A stretch of DNA of 64,000 bases from Rallus limicola (lineage: Eukaryota > Chordata > Aves > Gruiformes > Rallidae): the NCBI GenBank assembly GCA_022605955.1, contig JAKCOZ010000002.1, forward strand, positions 71,280,783 through 71,344,782, in the 5' to 3' direction. Shown piece by piece: positions 23,406 to 36,640 of the stretch. A program made the position numbers and the translations under genes. Position 1 is the first letter of the stretch. Each line of letters opens with the position of its first letter. The notes beneath the pieces are model-generated. The model saw nothing but the letters and a program-made list of their open reading frames with translations. It was not told where the DNA came from and searched no databases.

Positions 23406-24417
23406 CTGAGGTAAAATTAAAAAAAATAATCATTAAACACAATTGACTAAGTTCAGTTATTGAATATGATTGCTGTGATTTTTTTCTTTTGAGTACGTAA
23501 CAGCAATGCAGGTAGAGATGGTGACCAGAAGCGTCTGCCATGGGGAGGGAGGAGTGTTTTTTGCATTTCCCATTACTCTCTTAGAAGGATGGTGGGTGCT
23601 AAGTGTACAAGAGTTGGATCAAAGGTGACTGAGGACATTGTCTGTCCTCTCTTCCTTCTCCACTCCCCTCAATCCCATAGGCAGAGGACCCAGATGTCTC
23701 AGCTGTAAAAGAGTTGTGGTGCAAGATTCCCAGTCACAATGGGAGAGGAGGTCAGAGGCCTCGGATAAGCTACCAGCATCTGCTGACCCTACAACTTTGA
23801 GGTACCGTCAGATAAACAGCAGTTGCCTTGTGTGCAGGTCGTACTACATGGGTAGAACTGTGATTCTGGTACATTTTTATTTCTGCAAAGTGAAGCTGTT
23901 TTCCCAAACTGCCATTTTCCTCCATGGTGGGCATTATTTACATAGATAGTGCTTTGCTCTTTATTAATTTCTTGAGTTACTCTGCTGCAATACCATAGGG
24001 CCTCCTTCTTCATGAACAACCCAGTTAATTTTTGATTTCCAGAGGGTGCAGGTAGGGAGTGCCTACAAGTCTTCCATTGCCTTGGCCTTTTAGTGAATTC
24101 CACAAATTTTCTAGTTTAGCAGTAGCTACATAGCTAGTCATGATGGTGTTTCTGACATATTTCTGGTGTTCTCTAGCATAAGATAAATGTTAAGTCCAGG
24201 TATGAAGTGTCTCCTAAAGCCTTGCTTAGGCATAATGTCCGGTTAGCTGTTTACTTCCTAGGGATGTATATGATAAAATATCTGTGGATACTGTAGCATG
24301 CATACCAGTGAGCCTCTCTCTGTCATAATATCTGATAAAGTCAAGGGCATCTAATCCAAATATGTAATCAGTCTGAAAGTTTATTCACAGTATTTTTCAG
24401 AAGAAATGCAATCTTAC

Positions 24418-24481
24418 CACAATATTTAAACAACTCACTTTCAGCTCCAAGAGAAGAATGTTGTTGTGCTTTTGAGTATCT
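24418..24481 (-). CDS. putative 64-nt coiled-coil exon of the minus-strand gene
   Basis: The acceptor ends CTGCTTTTCATTATAAG and the donor is TTGTG|GTAAGA. With one leading base it encodes 21 residues, DTQKHNNILLLELK then VSCLNIV, and ends in phase 0. Residues L10, L13, C17 and I20 occupy heptad a/d positions, and the register continues exactly into the next exon, 1.0 kb away. One other frame is open, but it would not join in phase. The heptad continuity across a splice junction is hard to explain by chance. Confidence 0.5.
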
Positions 24482-24541
24482 CTTATAATGAAAAGCAGAA
24501 CTTAATTGCATGCTAATTTTATGTTAATAAATTATAATTAA

Positions 24542-24580
24542 AAATCATAGAAGTTTAGGCGTTGGAAGCATGGACAAAAT
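24542..24580 (-). mobile_element. possible very old CR1 3' end
   Basis: ATCATAGAAGTTTAGGCGTTGGAAGCATGG resembles the reversed CR1 tail (ATCATAGAATGGTTTAGGTTGGAAGGGA) with several changes. The downstream sequence to about 24720 cannot be aligned by eye. It lies about 60 bp upstream of the candidate exon 24418-24481, inside the intron. Confidence 0.3.
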
Positions 24581-24599
24581 CTGTGCTGTTTGCTCATAG

Positions 24600-27500
24600 G
24601 GTTTCTGACTTTCAATGTCATAGCACTTACAGCAAATTTATCAAGTGCTAGATAATATTGCATCCAGGGCTTTTCTAGAGCCTGATTTAGCCAGGACTCT
24701 GGCACTAAACTAGTTTTTATTTTTTCCCAAGCACCATAAGGGTAAAAGAGCCAAGGTTTCTATCATGGACTGGTCACAGCCAAATCTTCATGACTCCTTT
24801 CATTGTTTTTTCTCTGGAATTTTTTGTGTTCTTGCTCTCAGCTCATATATTTTTTAACATTTGCACAGCTCCTTCAGAGGAACGTCTCCATATTCTCTTC
24901 TTGGCTTTCAATATGACCTCTGGCAGTCACTTAGCTCTTCTATTCCTCGGTTAAATTACATATAGGAAGTGGAGATAATTAACCCCATTGAGAAATATTT
25001 TAAGAATTATCCCTTTACAAATACAGAAGTTTCCAGAGGTTAGCAGGGTGAGTCTGAAGGGGGCCAGCCTGCTGATTAATGAAAAAAACAAAAAATGACC
25101 CTTCCAGATTGCCAGCCCCACAACTTTGCTTGTGGTTTACTGAACTTTGCAGCTTGAACAGAAGGTCATTAAAATATGGAACTCTGAATATTTTCTCAAA
25201 TATTCTCCTCAGCTTCTTCTGAGACTGGGTATGAAAGATCTAGTCAGTAGTTCCATCTATGGTGTTTTGTAAGTTTGTTACGATAACGGGACACATATTT
25301 ATTCAATGCCCATGAACTAATGGGGAACCGTAGTGAGACAGTGAGCTTTTCCCCTTACAATATGTATGTCAGAGTGTGATTCAGATGAATTAATTTATTT
25401 TACATTTAATTAGAAGTTATGACCGTATTTGAGGCTCTAAGATCAGCTTGTGTTAACTTTGCTGCCTAAATTACTGGCAGTATGAGAGTAGGAAAGAAGT
25501 GGAAAGCAATGATGAGTCTGTAATTTTCTAGGAAGTAGCCTTTTGTGTACTTGGGCAGAACCAAGACAGAATTTATGGCTCTAAAGTATTCCTGAGAAAA
25601 CTGAGAGTTGTTGACTCTGCAGAAACAAGAGGGGGTTTTTAACATTTAGTTTGTACAGCCATTAATGGATTGGCAAAAGGTAAATGTGAATGATTGTTTT
25701 AATCATTGTTTTAATCCTGCTAAACATTTTGCTTCTCTGATCTCATGTATTTCATGCTAAAATTGATACTAAACATGAATATAAGCAATCAGGTCCTTCA
25801 GGATCATTGCAGTTAGCATCTTGTGCAGGCAAAGGTATATACAGCAAGGGCTAGAAGAAACTGGGATAGGTATTGATTTTTAACTCTGCCTTCTTTCCTC
25901 ATAGTTGATCAAGAAGAAACTTCTGAAGAATTCTAAGTTGTTATGAATTATTCCTCAGGAGAGCACCAGAAGAAAATAATGAATTTTGTTAAAAGAAAGG
26001 GTTTATTTATTAATTTCTTTTTACAAATAATAGAGAACAGCTGCTTTCAGATAGCAACCCAACCTTATGGACTCTTCCCAAGAATAAAATGTGGGGTAAA
26101 AGGAATATTTTGAATGATATTTCCAAAATGTCCATTTAACTTTTGAAACCCAAGGTTCAAGAAGCAGCTATAGCGTTCAAACTTTCTGAAAGCTCTGTAT
26201 CATTACATACCCAAAGGGTTCAGCTGTATCAACTTAAAATTGCCTCTCTTGCCCATGCAAAGTAGATAACTGCCAGTATTTGATATAATGTTCTTCCATT
26301 CTTCTTCCTAGACTTTTCAGTGATGGTATTTATTTAAACTACTCAATTCCCCAAAGCTGTGAGAGGTGAGATAGTTATGCTGTGGCATTTGAGAGGACTT
26401 CTGCTGGGTGTCCTGGTGCCTGCTTACTGCTTCAGCTGTACCTAAGAAAAAGTGATTTGGACAGTGGAGACATCTGTGACTGGTGATCTGAGAGGTGAAG
26501 ATAGACTTCAAAATCTCTCCATGTTTTGTAATGCGTAATAAATCTTGTCCAGGAGAAGTCTATCTAGGACTTCTGACAGTCTACTGAGTACTTTTGGTGC
26601 ATGGAGTTTGGTAATCTGGAGTTCTTTTCAGAAGTGTGAGAACAAGAGGAAAGCCTGCCTAAGGTAGCAGTGTTATATGAGGCAAAAGTGATCTACTGGT
26701 ATTTTCTACTCTGCTTTCCAGAAAATGGAAGGTGACTTGTGGTTTGAAACATGGCCAGAAATGAGCAACCTCGTCCTTGTGCTCCTGAGTGTTTTTAGGG
26801 TCTCAAGAAGACTATGCAGGAAGGTCTATGCTCACATGTCCAAGGTTTGTACCTGGCTATGGGGAGACCTGGTGAGAATTTCCAGTGTCACTACGCTGTA
26901 GGGAAATCAGGAGGAAGTGTAACTGGCAGAGAAGGGCTGCAGCCTTAAGGGCAACTGCATGCACTGACTGGGCTGAGAGGAGAGAGCTGCTTCCCGTAAT
27001 GGCTTGGACACTGCTCATTGACTGTAGGTGGGTGTGCTGTACAGGAGGAAGGCTGACCTGCTGGCTGGTCATTTTGATGGGGCTATAGTGCAGTAGCCGC
27101 TTCGCTTTGTCAGCCTTTATCTAGGTCAGACTCTGTGCCCTGTGACTGGTGAAGTACCTTGACTTGTACCAGTTTGTGTGAAAACAGTACAGCCCTTCCT
27201 TCAGTCGCTAGTTGTGCTTCTGAAACAATTCCCTTTTAGCCACCTCCCTGTGTTATCAGTTAATCCCTTTGAATCCTGAGCAGCAGTGATGACACTTTGC
27301 CTCTTACTGCTACACGGATTCTTTTCACACACAAATTAAGCAAGTAGCACAGAGTGATGAATGGGATGTTTTCATGGGAGTCTCCATATCAGCCAGCAGT
27401 GCAAAATAGTCATTTACAGACTTCAAAAAGGTTCTCCAAAGCTAAGTAAGGTAATAGTAAGTGTAGCTTTTCCACGACAGTTTTGGTTCTAATGCTAATG

Positions 27501-27740
27501 ATAATCCACCTGCCACAGGTGGATATGAGTGCAAAAAAACCCCATGATTGTTCCATACTGATACTGAAACTGACAGTTCACAGAATAACAAGGAAATGCT
27601 TCCCACTGTTTTTGTTTAACTTGAATAGAAAGTCTCTTTGTCTTGGGTTAGGATGTTGATTTGGTATTTAATGTATTGGAATATTTAAATACAAGATGAA
27701 CATTCTTTTACATTTTATTAATGTTATTATGATATAATAA
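24600..27740. other. unique sequence, inferred intron
   Basis: If the exon model holds, this lies in the 23-kb intron between 24481 and 47299. A short duplicated ATTGTTTTAATC is seen at 25693-25715. The overlapping frames at 26857-27088 on both strands are not convincing. Confidence 0.6.
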
Positions 27741-27747
27741 TATGTAT

Positions 27748-28100
27748 AGAATCATAGAATGTGTAAGGTTGGAAGGGACCTTTAGAGGTCATCCAGTCCA
27801 ACCCCCTGCAGTAAGCAGGAACATCTTCACTAGATCAGGTCACTCAGAGCCCCATCAAGCCTGACATTGAATATCTCCAGGGATGGGGCCTCCATTACGT
27901 CTCTGGGCAACCTGTGCCAGTGATCCGCCACTCTCATATTGAAGAACTTTTTCCTATTATCCAACCTAAATATTCCATTTTTGAGTTTAAAACCATTACC
28001 CCTTGTCCTAATGCCACATGCCCTTGTGAACAGTTGTTCCCCAGCTTTCTTACAGGCTCCTTTCAGGTACTATAATGTCCCTCTGGAGCCTTCTCTTCTC
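27748..28100 (-). mobile_element. CR1 LINE 3' fragment, same subfamily as 9485-10981
   Basis: The sequence after AGAATCATAGAATGTGTAAGG closely follows the copy at 9485: the same TTTAGAGGTCAT, the same ACTAGATCAGGT and the same TTGAAGAACTTTTTCCTA. It has a small deletion near 28070, where TACTATAATGTCC replaces a longer block, and stops at CTTCTCTTCTC, next to AT-rich simple sequence. Confidence 0.95.
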
Positions 28101-28104
28101 TATA

Positions 28105-31100
28105 ATAAATCTATATGTTTTCTATATATAATCTATACATTTGCTGATATATATTTGTTTTGAATTATTTTTATCCAGCACAAGCAGTTACAGGTTATAC
28201 ATTTTAGCAAAACAATCTGAACTTCAGCATTACCTCTGAAACATGCAGTGTGTAATTGGTAAATTTAAATTACTTTACCAGTGTGTATTTTTATAATGTA
28301 TCTACACTGATTTTGTTTAAAGTTAATTCCATGAGGGTTTACATTTATAAGCCCCTGGCAGCTGCTGTATTATCATGATTCATTTTTCTCCTTTATTAGG
28401 ATAGTTACTATTTTAACATTTTAAGTTCATTAAATTGAGAGTCTAAATTACCTGTTGGCCACTGTAGTTGCTATGCAAATAAACCACCATGCCTTTTCCC
28501 CATCCCCTCCCTCCTGATCTCTAAGTCCAGCTATGTGGACTCCAAGTATCTGTTGTTTTGTTCTACTTTCCTGCTTAGCAGAGGCTATTTTCCATGCCTA
28601 AGTTGGCTGAGAAGTTTATGACTATGACTGGGAGACTGTACCACAGTTTTGTCTACCTATTTGAGTTGCACTTAATGATTTATTTGGTGGAAGAGGGTGG
28701 AAGAGTCTAAATGCTTTCAATTTTGGGGCTAGATTTACAAAATAAAGAATCAGTTTCCTTTCTTTAGTAAGCTGATGATTAAGGGAGTAAAAAAACAAAG
28801 GAGTTTTCTAGCCAGTGGTCTGTGGCACCCTTGATTGGGAAGGCTCTTTGAAGGACAAAAAAGACAGTTGACAAAAGTTTTTTTAAGTGTCTGTTTATTT
28901 CTTTTGGTTCACACCAGGCTCCCAGATCTACAGCACTCCCTGGGAGTGCTGGATTCTGGGCCCCTAGGACATGATGAAGCAGATGTTTTGAAAGCATTGC
29001 AGTGGTGTTTGCGAGTGGGAGCTTTCCCTTTGCTGCAGCCGTGCTTGGCTTTTAATACTCATTTAATGAGCAATTTAATGCTGACAGAATCAGATTTGAT
29101 GAGACGTCTGTTTTGTTCTGGTTTAGGGAGTACACGTGTGCCCTGCGTGCTTTCTTGCTTGGGAAGGGTGACGTGGCCTTGAGAAGTGAAGCATGCCAAG
29201 AAACTTGCCAAGGAGTGAAGCAGGGCAGACATGCTATTCAGGTATCCCGCTGGAGACAGCCACACTTGGGCTGTGTTAGAATCATTACAAAGGCTTAGCT
29301 GGGAAGTCTGTGGCTTTTAATGCCATTTCATGGTAGTAAAACTTGTTGTCCCACCAGCTAAAAGAGTTGGTGTTTTAATAGAATAAGCATTTGATTAATG
29401 AAAGAACGTGTACTGTACAGAAGAAATGATCATAAAAAGCTGCTTTTTAACTGCCTAAAGTACCTTTTGCAGCTTGGAACCTTTTATCACCTTGTAAATC
29501 GCCCCTTGAGATGAATAGTTGAAGTTAGACAAGGCACACTTCCATTACCAGCATATCCTCCTTTGGATATTATTATAGAGCTTGGGCTGCAGCTGCTTCA
29601 AAGCTGCCCTTCTCACCAACACATTTTTACATCTTGCTTTCATTATGCCAAGGGCGCATTCTGTGTTATTGCAGGCTTTGCTTTTAATAATCTTCTTGAT
29701 GCAAACATTCAGACCTGGGGGAGGTCCACTATTTCTCCTTATAGTCGCATTCCTTCTCTCGCAAGGTGGCGATCGCTTTTTGCCACTTTTGTTCTATTTT
29801 ATAGATTATCTTCAAAAGTGCTACTTAACAAAGACTTGCACTTATTCAGGAGTAGAGGAAGATGCATAATAAAGTCTACTGTAACCTGAATATCGGAGAG
29901 AAAATAAAGTTATGTCGTTTTCATTGTGGAGGATTGAAAAGTTCTCGTTGCTTTCAGAGGGAGTATAAGTAGGAAAATAAAAGACATGACCCTAACAACA
30001 AACAGATGGCATTCCCTTTTCTGTGATTTTGTACACTTTTGAAGTTGTAGAGGAACCACATAAGCAGTCATGCTTTCAATTATTTTCCCCACTAACAGAG
30101 GCAGACACAAAATTTATTTGTTCTTTCTGACTGATTACTCTTCCATTCCAGTCAGTGTGTCTGAGCTCTAAATTCTCTTCTGTGAAAGAAAGAGAAATAA
30201 ACTTCAGAAACTTCTTGGCCCCCAAACCAAAGGAAATATTTGACTAAGTTTAAATTCTCATTGTGCTAACCTCTCTCTTATTTTGACCTTCTTAGGAATT
30301 AAAATGGAGGCTGCAATGATATGGCTTCAATTTAGCAGAGATGAGCACCCAGAAACTTTGTTTTTCCATAAGAGGCATCTCTCCATGGAAAGAACGGAAA
30401 AGCCTTGCAATTTTTTTCTTAGCTTTCTTCATCCTTGCTGAGATATAAAACGAGCAGCCAGATTTAATCCTTTCCCTTCTCCACCATCATTGTTAGAAGT
30501 CTGTTATCTCTTGTTGCTGCTAACCCGAAAACATAGCTTTATAAGTAGAGAACAGGGTATATCCCATAAAGACTCTAAAATGAAACACAAGACAATGTCA
30601 AAGCAGTCAAAATTAAAATAATATGTTCCCAGTACAGCTTCAAAATAGCTATTTTGTTTCATAGTAATGATAAGCTTAAAAACAAGAGTATTTTATGTTT
30701 CCCTATACTTTCTTGCAAAAGTCTCAAAGCACTTTATGGTTGTAAATTCAGTGGTCTTGTAGATGGTGGGGGAAGGAAGTCACTGTCTTGCAGACAGAGA
30801 AACAAAAATATGGCGGGGGGAATATAATGTAACCCAGAGTTAGAGGCAGAGGTAGGAAGACAAGCACAATATTTTGATTCATGTATCTAGATTCTCTGAG
30901 CTTGACAGTCATCCCTCACAATGCGTGTTTTCATGTAGTTTCAGAAACTATTCTGTGACTACCTATGTTGTTATAAATCAGTGGTCATGGGAAAGGAAAT
31001 GAGGTATTTCTCTTGAGTTTGGTTTCTGACTCTGCTATTGATTTGCTGGGTACCTTTCTCCCAGTGTAGCGCTGTATTTTGCTTGTCCTCTGTAAACTCA

Positions 31101-33385
31101 TGCACTGATATCCTTGGAAGAATTAGATAAATGCAAACAGGTTTCTCTCTCTACTGAAGATTCTGGCTGGTAGCTGTCACATCTATGTGTGCAGGTTCTT
31201 GTTCTTCATCATGCTCCAGAACTGATGATTAAGGGCTTCATCCTGTTATTTCAGAAACCAGTGGAAGTTTTTCAGCAACTTTCACAGGCTTTTTTTCAGA
31301 CCCTTGGGGCTCAATGAGATAAGAAACAGCTATGGATGTACTGTACAGGGCAGTTTGAGAACAAATATTGGAGGGAGCCACTTCTGCAGCATGAGGAGTG
31401 ATCTGTTTTCTTTTTTCGTGGACACCAGGGGTGGTGCTAATCTGCATGTATTGGTGAATACTTTCACATCTCAGCTAGCTACCATAGGCCATGGCATGGT
31501 ACACATCTCATCCCTGTCCTGGGATGGCTAGTTTAGGTCCCATGAAATGTGCTTCTTCATGTCATGGAAAAGAAGACTTGAATGGCTGGCTCAGGTGTAG
31601 TCATCTATGCTATGCCTCCAAAGTTAGATTACTCCAGTCAGCTCCTCTCCAGGATGGGATAGCTTACTTGTGGGAAACTGTTTTGTCTACAGGTTTTGGC
31701 CAGAGGAATTAGAATCCCTCTTCTCTCCTTTTAGTGAATACACCTTAGCTGAAGTCCCAAGGCAAAACCTTCAATAAAACATATTAACAGATTGCATCAA
31801 TCATTGTTTCCCACAAAATGCAAAGAAAATTAGTTAAATCTGAACTGAATGACTACATTCCCTGTGCTTTATAACATTTATAATACTGCACTTTCACCAA
31901 GCAATAATTTAATAACCCACGCAGGCCTGTTTTTTTAATATATCAGCCTTTTGTGTGAAGAACCTCTGAAACCTTCCCTTTCTTTCCTCTTTTCCTGTTT
32001 TATTAATTTCCCGGGTATTGCATCCTTGATCTTAGAAATGTTTCCAAGAAAAGCAATGTAACAGAATTCCCTGTAGTGAATCTTCAGTGAAACCTTCCTG
32101 TCCTAGTCAACCACAGTTCCTAATTAGAAATAAAAAATCTGTTTCACTTCCATTAATTTTTCAATGCAGCATTCTTGCTCTGCTCTTTATACGTCGTGCA
32201 CTCTCTGAAGTTTCATGTTTTGATGATGACAACTAGTATTTCAGTGAGATGCTTGCAGTTTTATTCTTCCACCTTCAAAAATCACTCCCCATGTGCTTTT
32301 TTGCCATTCTGGTGATCAGTTTGTGGTGTTAATGACACTGAATTTAGAAACGGCCCAAAGAGACAAATACAACGTGTGGATGTAATGAGACTGGAATTTG
32401 GAAAGACAGTTTTAATTTGGTTATTTTCTAAGAGAACTGAAGGACATCTTCTGTGTTACAAAAAGGTTTTGCTAGAAAGAGCAGACTCAGAGGTAAGGAT
32501 GACTAATCCTGTTCGCAGATTCAGTGTGTTTCATTGTTCGACACTCAGCATGTGTCACGGAGAGTTAAGATCTAAGCAACGGCTTTCCATAATGGCATTG
32601 CAAATGGTGTCTTAGTCATAGCATTTCTGTTCAAAGGAATGAGAATAACTTGGCTATATCAAGAGGTCAGGTGCCTCTAATAACCCTTTTTTGGGTAGCT
32701 TTTAAACCCCTTTCATCAAATACTGGGTATCCTAAGGACATTTGGGTTTCTGCATTTGAGCAATAGGAAGAATGAACAGAGGTAAATGATATATATCTAT
32801 TATGAGACTGTTCAGGTTCTCCCTGTTGCATGTGATAAAGTTGCTATGAAAACACAGGATAGTTGTACTCTAAAAAGCCGGTTATTTGGCTAGACAGGAC
32901 AAAATTAATCTTGCACACCTGAAGAAGCAAGGGCCTCAACTAGAAGTCTTCCTATTGACTTAAGTGGTCAATGGGACAGGCATAAAAAAAGCCTCTCACA
33001 ACATGAATAGTTTTTGTTGCTTAGTACTGATGAGGAAAATACTTATCTTACAATTTCAGGAATAACAAGAATGGAGAGAAACTTCCACAGTTACTGAAAT
33101 GTTGCTGGCCTTGGCCTCTGCTGGGTTCTCTGCATCTTTTTTTGGGCTAGATCACTCTTTCTGAAGCAGGTCCTGCTCTCTGATTGTTCTTATATGGTTC
33201 ATTCTATTTTGCCTTCCTTTCTTTTTAGCCCTTGTCTTTTCATGTGATCTTCCCCAATGTAGTTAAATCAGAATTTAAAGGGAGTTGGGTGCTGAATCCA
33301 GAGGAGGTCAAACACCAGGCTGCTGCGCACATCCCTATTACTGATGTATACTGTGGTTCTTGCATGTTTTCACACTTCTCTTAAC
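28105..33385. other. unique sequence, inferred intron
   Basis: AT-rich simple sequence (28100-28160) follows the CR1. The candidate element at 29440-29840 is the only notable part. The frames at 28779-29298 overlap on both strands. Confidence 0.6.
29440..29840. promoter_or_regulatory. candidate conserved noncoding element with a CpG cluster
   Basis: Three CpGs fall within 16 bp at 29760-29775, including the palindrome GCGATCGC (29769-29776). It also has AATCGCCCC (29497) and E-box-like CAGCTG. The frames at 29563-29889 and 29582-29869 overlap and have no protein character. Confidence 0.25.
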
Positions 33386-33390
33386 TCATG

Positions 33391-33829
33391 GCTATGAAGA
33401 TAATTAAAGGCCTGGAGCATCTCCCCTACGAAGAAAGGCTGAATGAACTGGGGCTGTTCAGACTTGAGAAAAGAAGACTGAGAGGGGATCTTATTAATGT
33501 TTATAAATACCTCAAGTGTGGGACACAGTGGGAAATAGCCAGCCTCTTTTCAGTTGTCTGTGGGGACAGGACAAGGGGCAATGGCCTCAAGATACAGCAC
33601 AGGAAATTCCGCACCAATATGCAGAAGAACTTCTTCACAGTGAAGGTGACAGAGCTCTGGGACTGGCTGCCCAGGGGTTGTGGAGTCTCCTTCTCTGGAG
33701 ACATTTAAGACCCATCTGGACACCTCCCTGTGCAATATGAGCTAGGGACCCTGCGTTGGCAGGGGGGTTGCACTCAATGATCTCTGGAAGTCCCTTCCAA
33801 CCCCTACAGTTCTGTGATTCCATGATTCA
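33391..33829 (+). mobile_element. CR1 LINE 3' fragment with readable ORF2 C-terminus
   Basis: The plus frame 33388-33708 encodes the CR1 ORF2 tail: [45 protein letters not shown], a QKNFFTVKV block and WDWLPRG. The 3' untranslated end and the octamers TTCTGTGATTCCATGATTC finish it. The start is the truncation point, not a gene start. Confidence 0.96.
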
Positions 33830-36570
33830 TTGGAATTACTGGTATATTTGCCCTTGTTTTCAGCAGACACTTTGCATACACTGAAGATGCACAGAAATGT
33901 TCAGATACCTCTTTTTCTACCGTAGGAGACTTGAAAGATGTTTAATATAAGTGTTCAGTAATTGTTGTGTAAGGCAAAAATAATACTTTGTGTTTTTGCT
34001 AGTGTATTTAAAAGTGGATTGCAGTTAACAACCAGCAGCCTGTGAATTAAGCACCATGATTTCTTTGGCTTCTCTGAGAAAAACTGTTTTCTTAGTAACT
34101 GTCAGATGTTCATTTCATGCCCTTCTTTAGATTCCATGAAGAAAAATGGTGAAATGAATTTAAATTCTGTGGGCAGGGGATATATATTGCATTTGACTTG
34201 ATAGCTTGTAGAATAAGTTTCTAGCGTAAGAGATTTTAAAGTACTTGAGTTTTAATGCCTGTAAAATAGGGAATTTGTAGTGGAAACAACTATGGCACCA
34301 GAAATACTGCAGTGATGTTGCTGGTAGGACTGTAACTAACTGAAAGATGGAGGTAATGCACTGATACATTATCATGAAAGCACTGTGAACTTTTGACTAG
34401 CTTGTTCTTGAAATTCTGTTGTTGAAATCCTACTCTATTCAAGGAAATCATGGATTGTATATCAGAAGTTCTTTTTTTTCTCTTCTCTTAGTATTTTGGG
34501 ATTTTTTTTGAGCTAGGAATGATTGCCCTAGCTCCCCGAATGTCCACAGAAAACCAGAAAAATGAGTATCCAGTAGCTTTGGACTTGTAGCTTTCTCATA
34601 AAAAAGAAAAAGTCATCTCTGATAGATAGAGCCCTACCAAGGTTGACTGCAGCAGATTTAATTTGATCCTTCAAGCATGGATTAAAAATATTGTTCTTGT
34701 TCCAGTTAGAACATTACCACTTAAGTTTCAATACAAAAGGGGCTTTTTCATCATCCCAAAGCAGCACTCTCAAACATTTTAACTGACAGCGTTTTAGTAT
34801 TTGCATTATCTTTTCCTGCTTGTGCATTTTTCACCAGTGGCAGATGATAAGAGTTTATGTGAGGAAAGATGTGTAGTAGCATCAGGAAAAGGCCTCATAT
34901 TCCATATTACTGGGGACTGCAGAAGAAATTGGTGCTAGCTAGAAATTGGGTTAAAAATTACTGCATTTTCCATAAGTGAGCAGTTTTGCATATTTGGCTG
35001 ACGGTGCTGTTTTGTGAGGACGCATGCAGCATCACTCTTGTTTTAACACTAAAGCCAACGTTGTGGGGAATTGTAAAAGATTCTCCAACTGTTCATGGAC
35101 CTTAGGGGGTGATTTTGCATGTATTAAAAGTAGGTTTAAATATTCATCCCCTCTTTGTGAGTAGAAATAAGTACACCTATGTGAGATCAATTATTTGACT
35201 AATAAATGAGGTGATGAAGGCCAGACCCTACATTTATTTGCTCCTCAGCCAACTCTGCTGACAACTGTGAGGATGCAGAGTTCTAGCAGCAGTATCCAAA
35301 GAACACAGCAGCGTTCTGCAGTGGGCATGGCTTCTTGCTTGAAGAGCTCACATCATAATCCTCGCTTTGATAGCAGGCTCCTGCTGTACTGCCTGCCTGA
35401 GGGGGCCATTGCCTTCTGTTGTCATGTGCCATGTAAGGCAGAGAGATCAAACCAGGAAGGTATTCCCAGCATTCTGCGGTGTGTGGTGTGGCTCAAAGCG
35501 TCTTCGGTTGTCTGGGTTGGTTGGTATTCTGCTCCCATGCCTGTGTGATCAGACAGAAGGGTGGGAGATGCGTGGAAGTAGCCAGCCAGTCTAAATGCAT
35601 CAGCTGTCTGCAGCGTGCGTACTGCAGAGCACTGCTATATTTCACAGAATTTATTAGGCGTTGAAATTCCGATATCTCATGCCTGTGGAAGAGATTGTAC
35701 TGAGAGCTAAAACAGCACTGGTATGAAGATTGCTTTCAGAATATGAAATGCTAATCATTTACCCCTGCCTAATTGTAATAGATTCCTTTGTCTGTGGGCT
35801 GTAATGTCTAGTCCCACTAATCAAAAATGGTCTATGGTAGAAGCATCAAATCTGTCAGAGAAGTCATCAGTGCGATTGTATGGCTAAATTGGCAGGCCTG
35901 TGGAGAACTTTGTATGCACGAGTGGGTGCTTGTATGTTCTTAGCTTTCAAAACCTCAATCCAAAATCCATTGTATTCAATGAAAGAGCCCTTGTAGCTTT
36001 CTGTGAGCGGTTGAAAAGACCGCTCAATTTTTTTCTGATAAACTCTGTTCCTGGCAGAGGTGCCTATGACAGTGCATCACTGATAAGATTTGTTTCCTGC
36101 CTAGACAGAAAGTTTTCTATACACGAATTAAGGTCAACTCTCTGAAGTTGTTTGCCCATAGCTCTGTCCAGGGTATTACTCCATGAGATTGGGATGGTCT
36201 CCAGCAACAAGTAGGGCAATGCAATAGCAGCAGGTCTATGGGGCGGAAGAATTGATCTGACATTTATGCTATACACATTTCAGCAGTCTTAGATTGAATT
36301 AACTTAAGCTGGTTCCATGGGTGAGAGTGCACTAGATGTGCTCCTAGACTTCTGTCTCCTTATTTCATTCAGCTGGAAAGGATCCAAGCCATCTCTGAGA
36401 CCTCTTTGTTGCACAAACCGAGGTATGATACATGGGGAAAGTGGGAGATACACATTAAAAGCTCATTCCCAGTACTGAATCGCTTATATTCAGTGTTGGC
36501 TTGAATTGAATTGTTACTGGATTGAAGAAGTCAAGCCTCAAGATCAAAATAATTGATAAAAAAGGTAGAT

Positions 36571-36640
36571 GAAAAATAGCTATTTAATTTACTTAGAATT
36601 AAAAATATTAAAAAATAGCCATTTGATTTTACTTAGAATT
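36571..36640 (+). repeat. imperfect tandem duplication, two 30-bp copies
   Basis: AAAAATAGCTATTTAATTTACTTAGAATT (36572-36600) recurs as a slightly changed copy at 36611-36640, giving a 40-bp period. It is an old local duplication. Confidence 0.8.

Noticed and set aside
26424..26450. 14-nt and similar 7-12 nt blocks between good acceptors and donors (also 38957, 55415, 59048, 62200)
   Set aside because: Too short to judge; such pairs are expected by chance at this sequence length.
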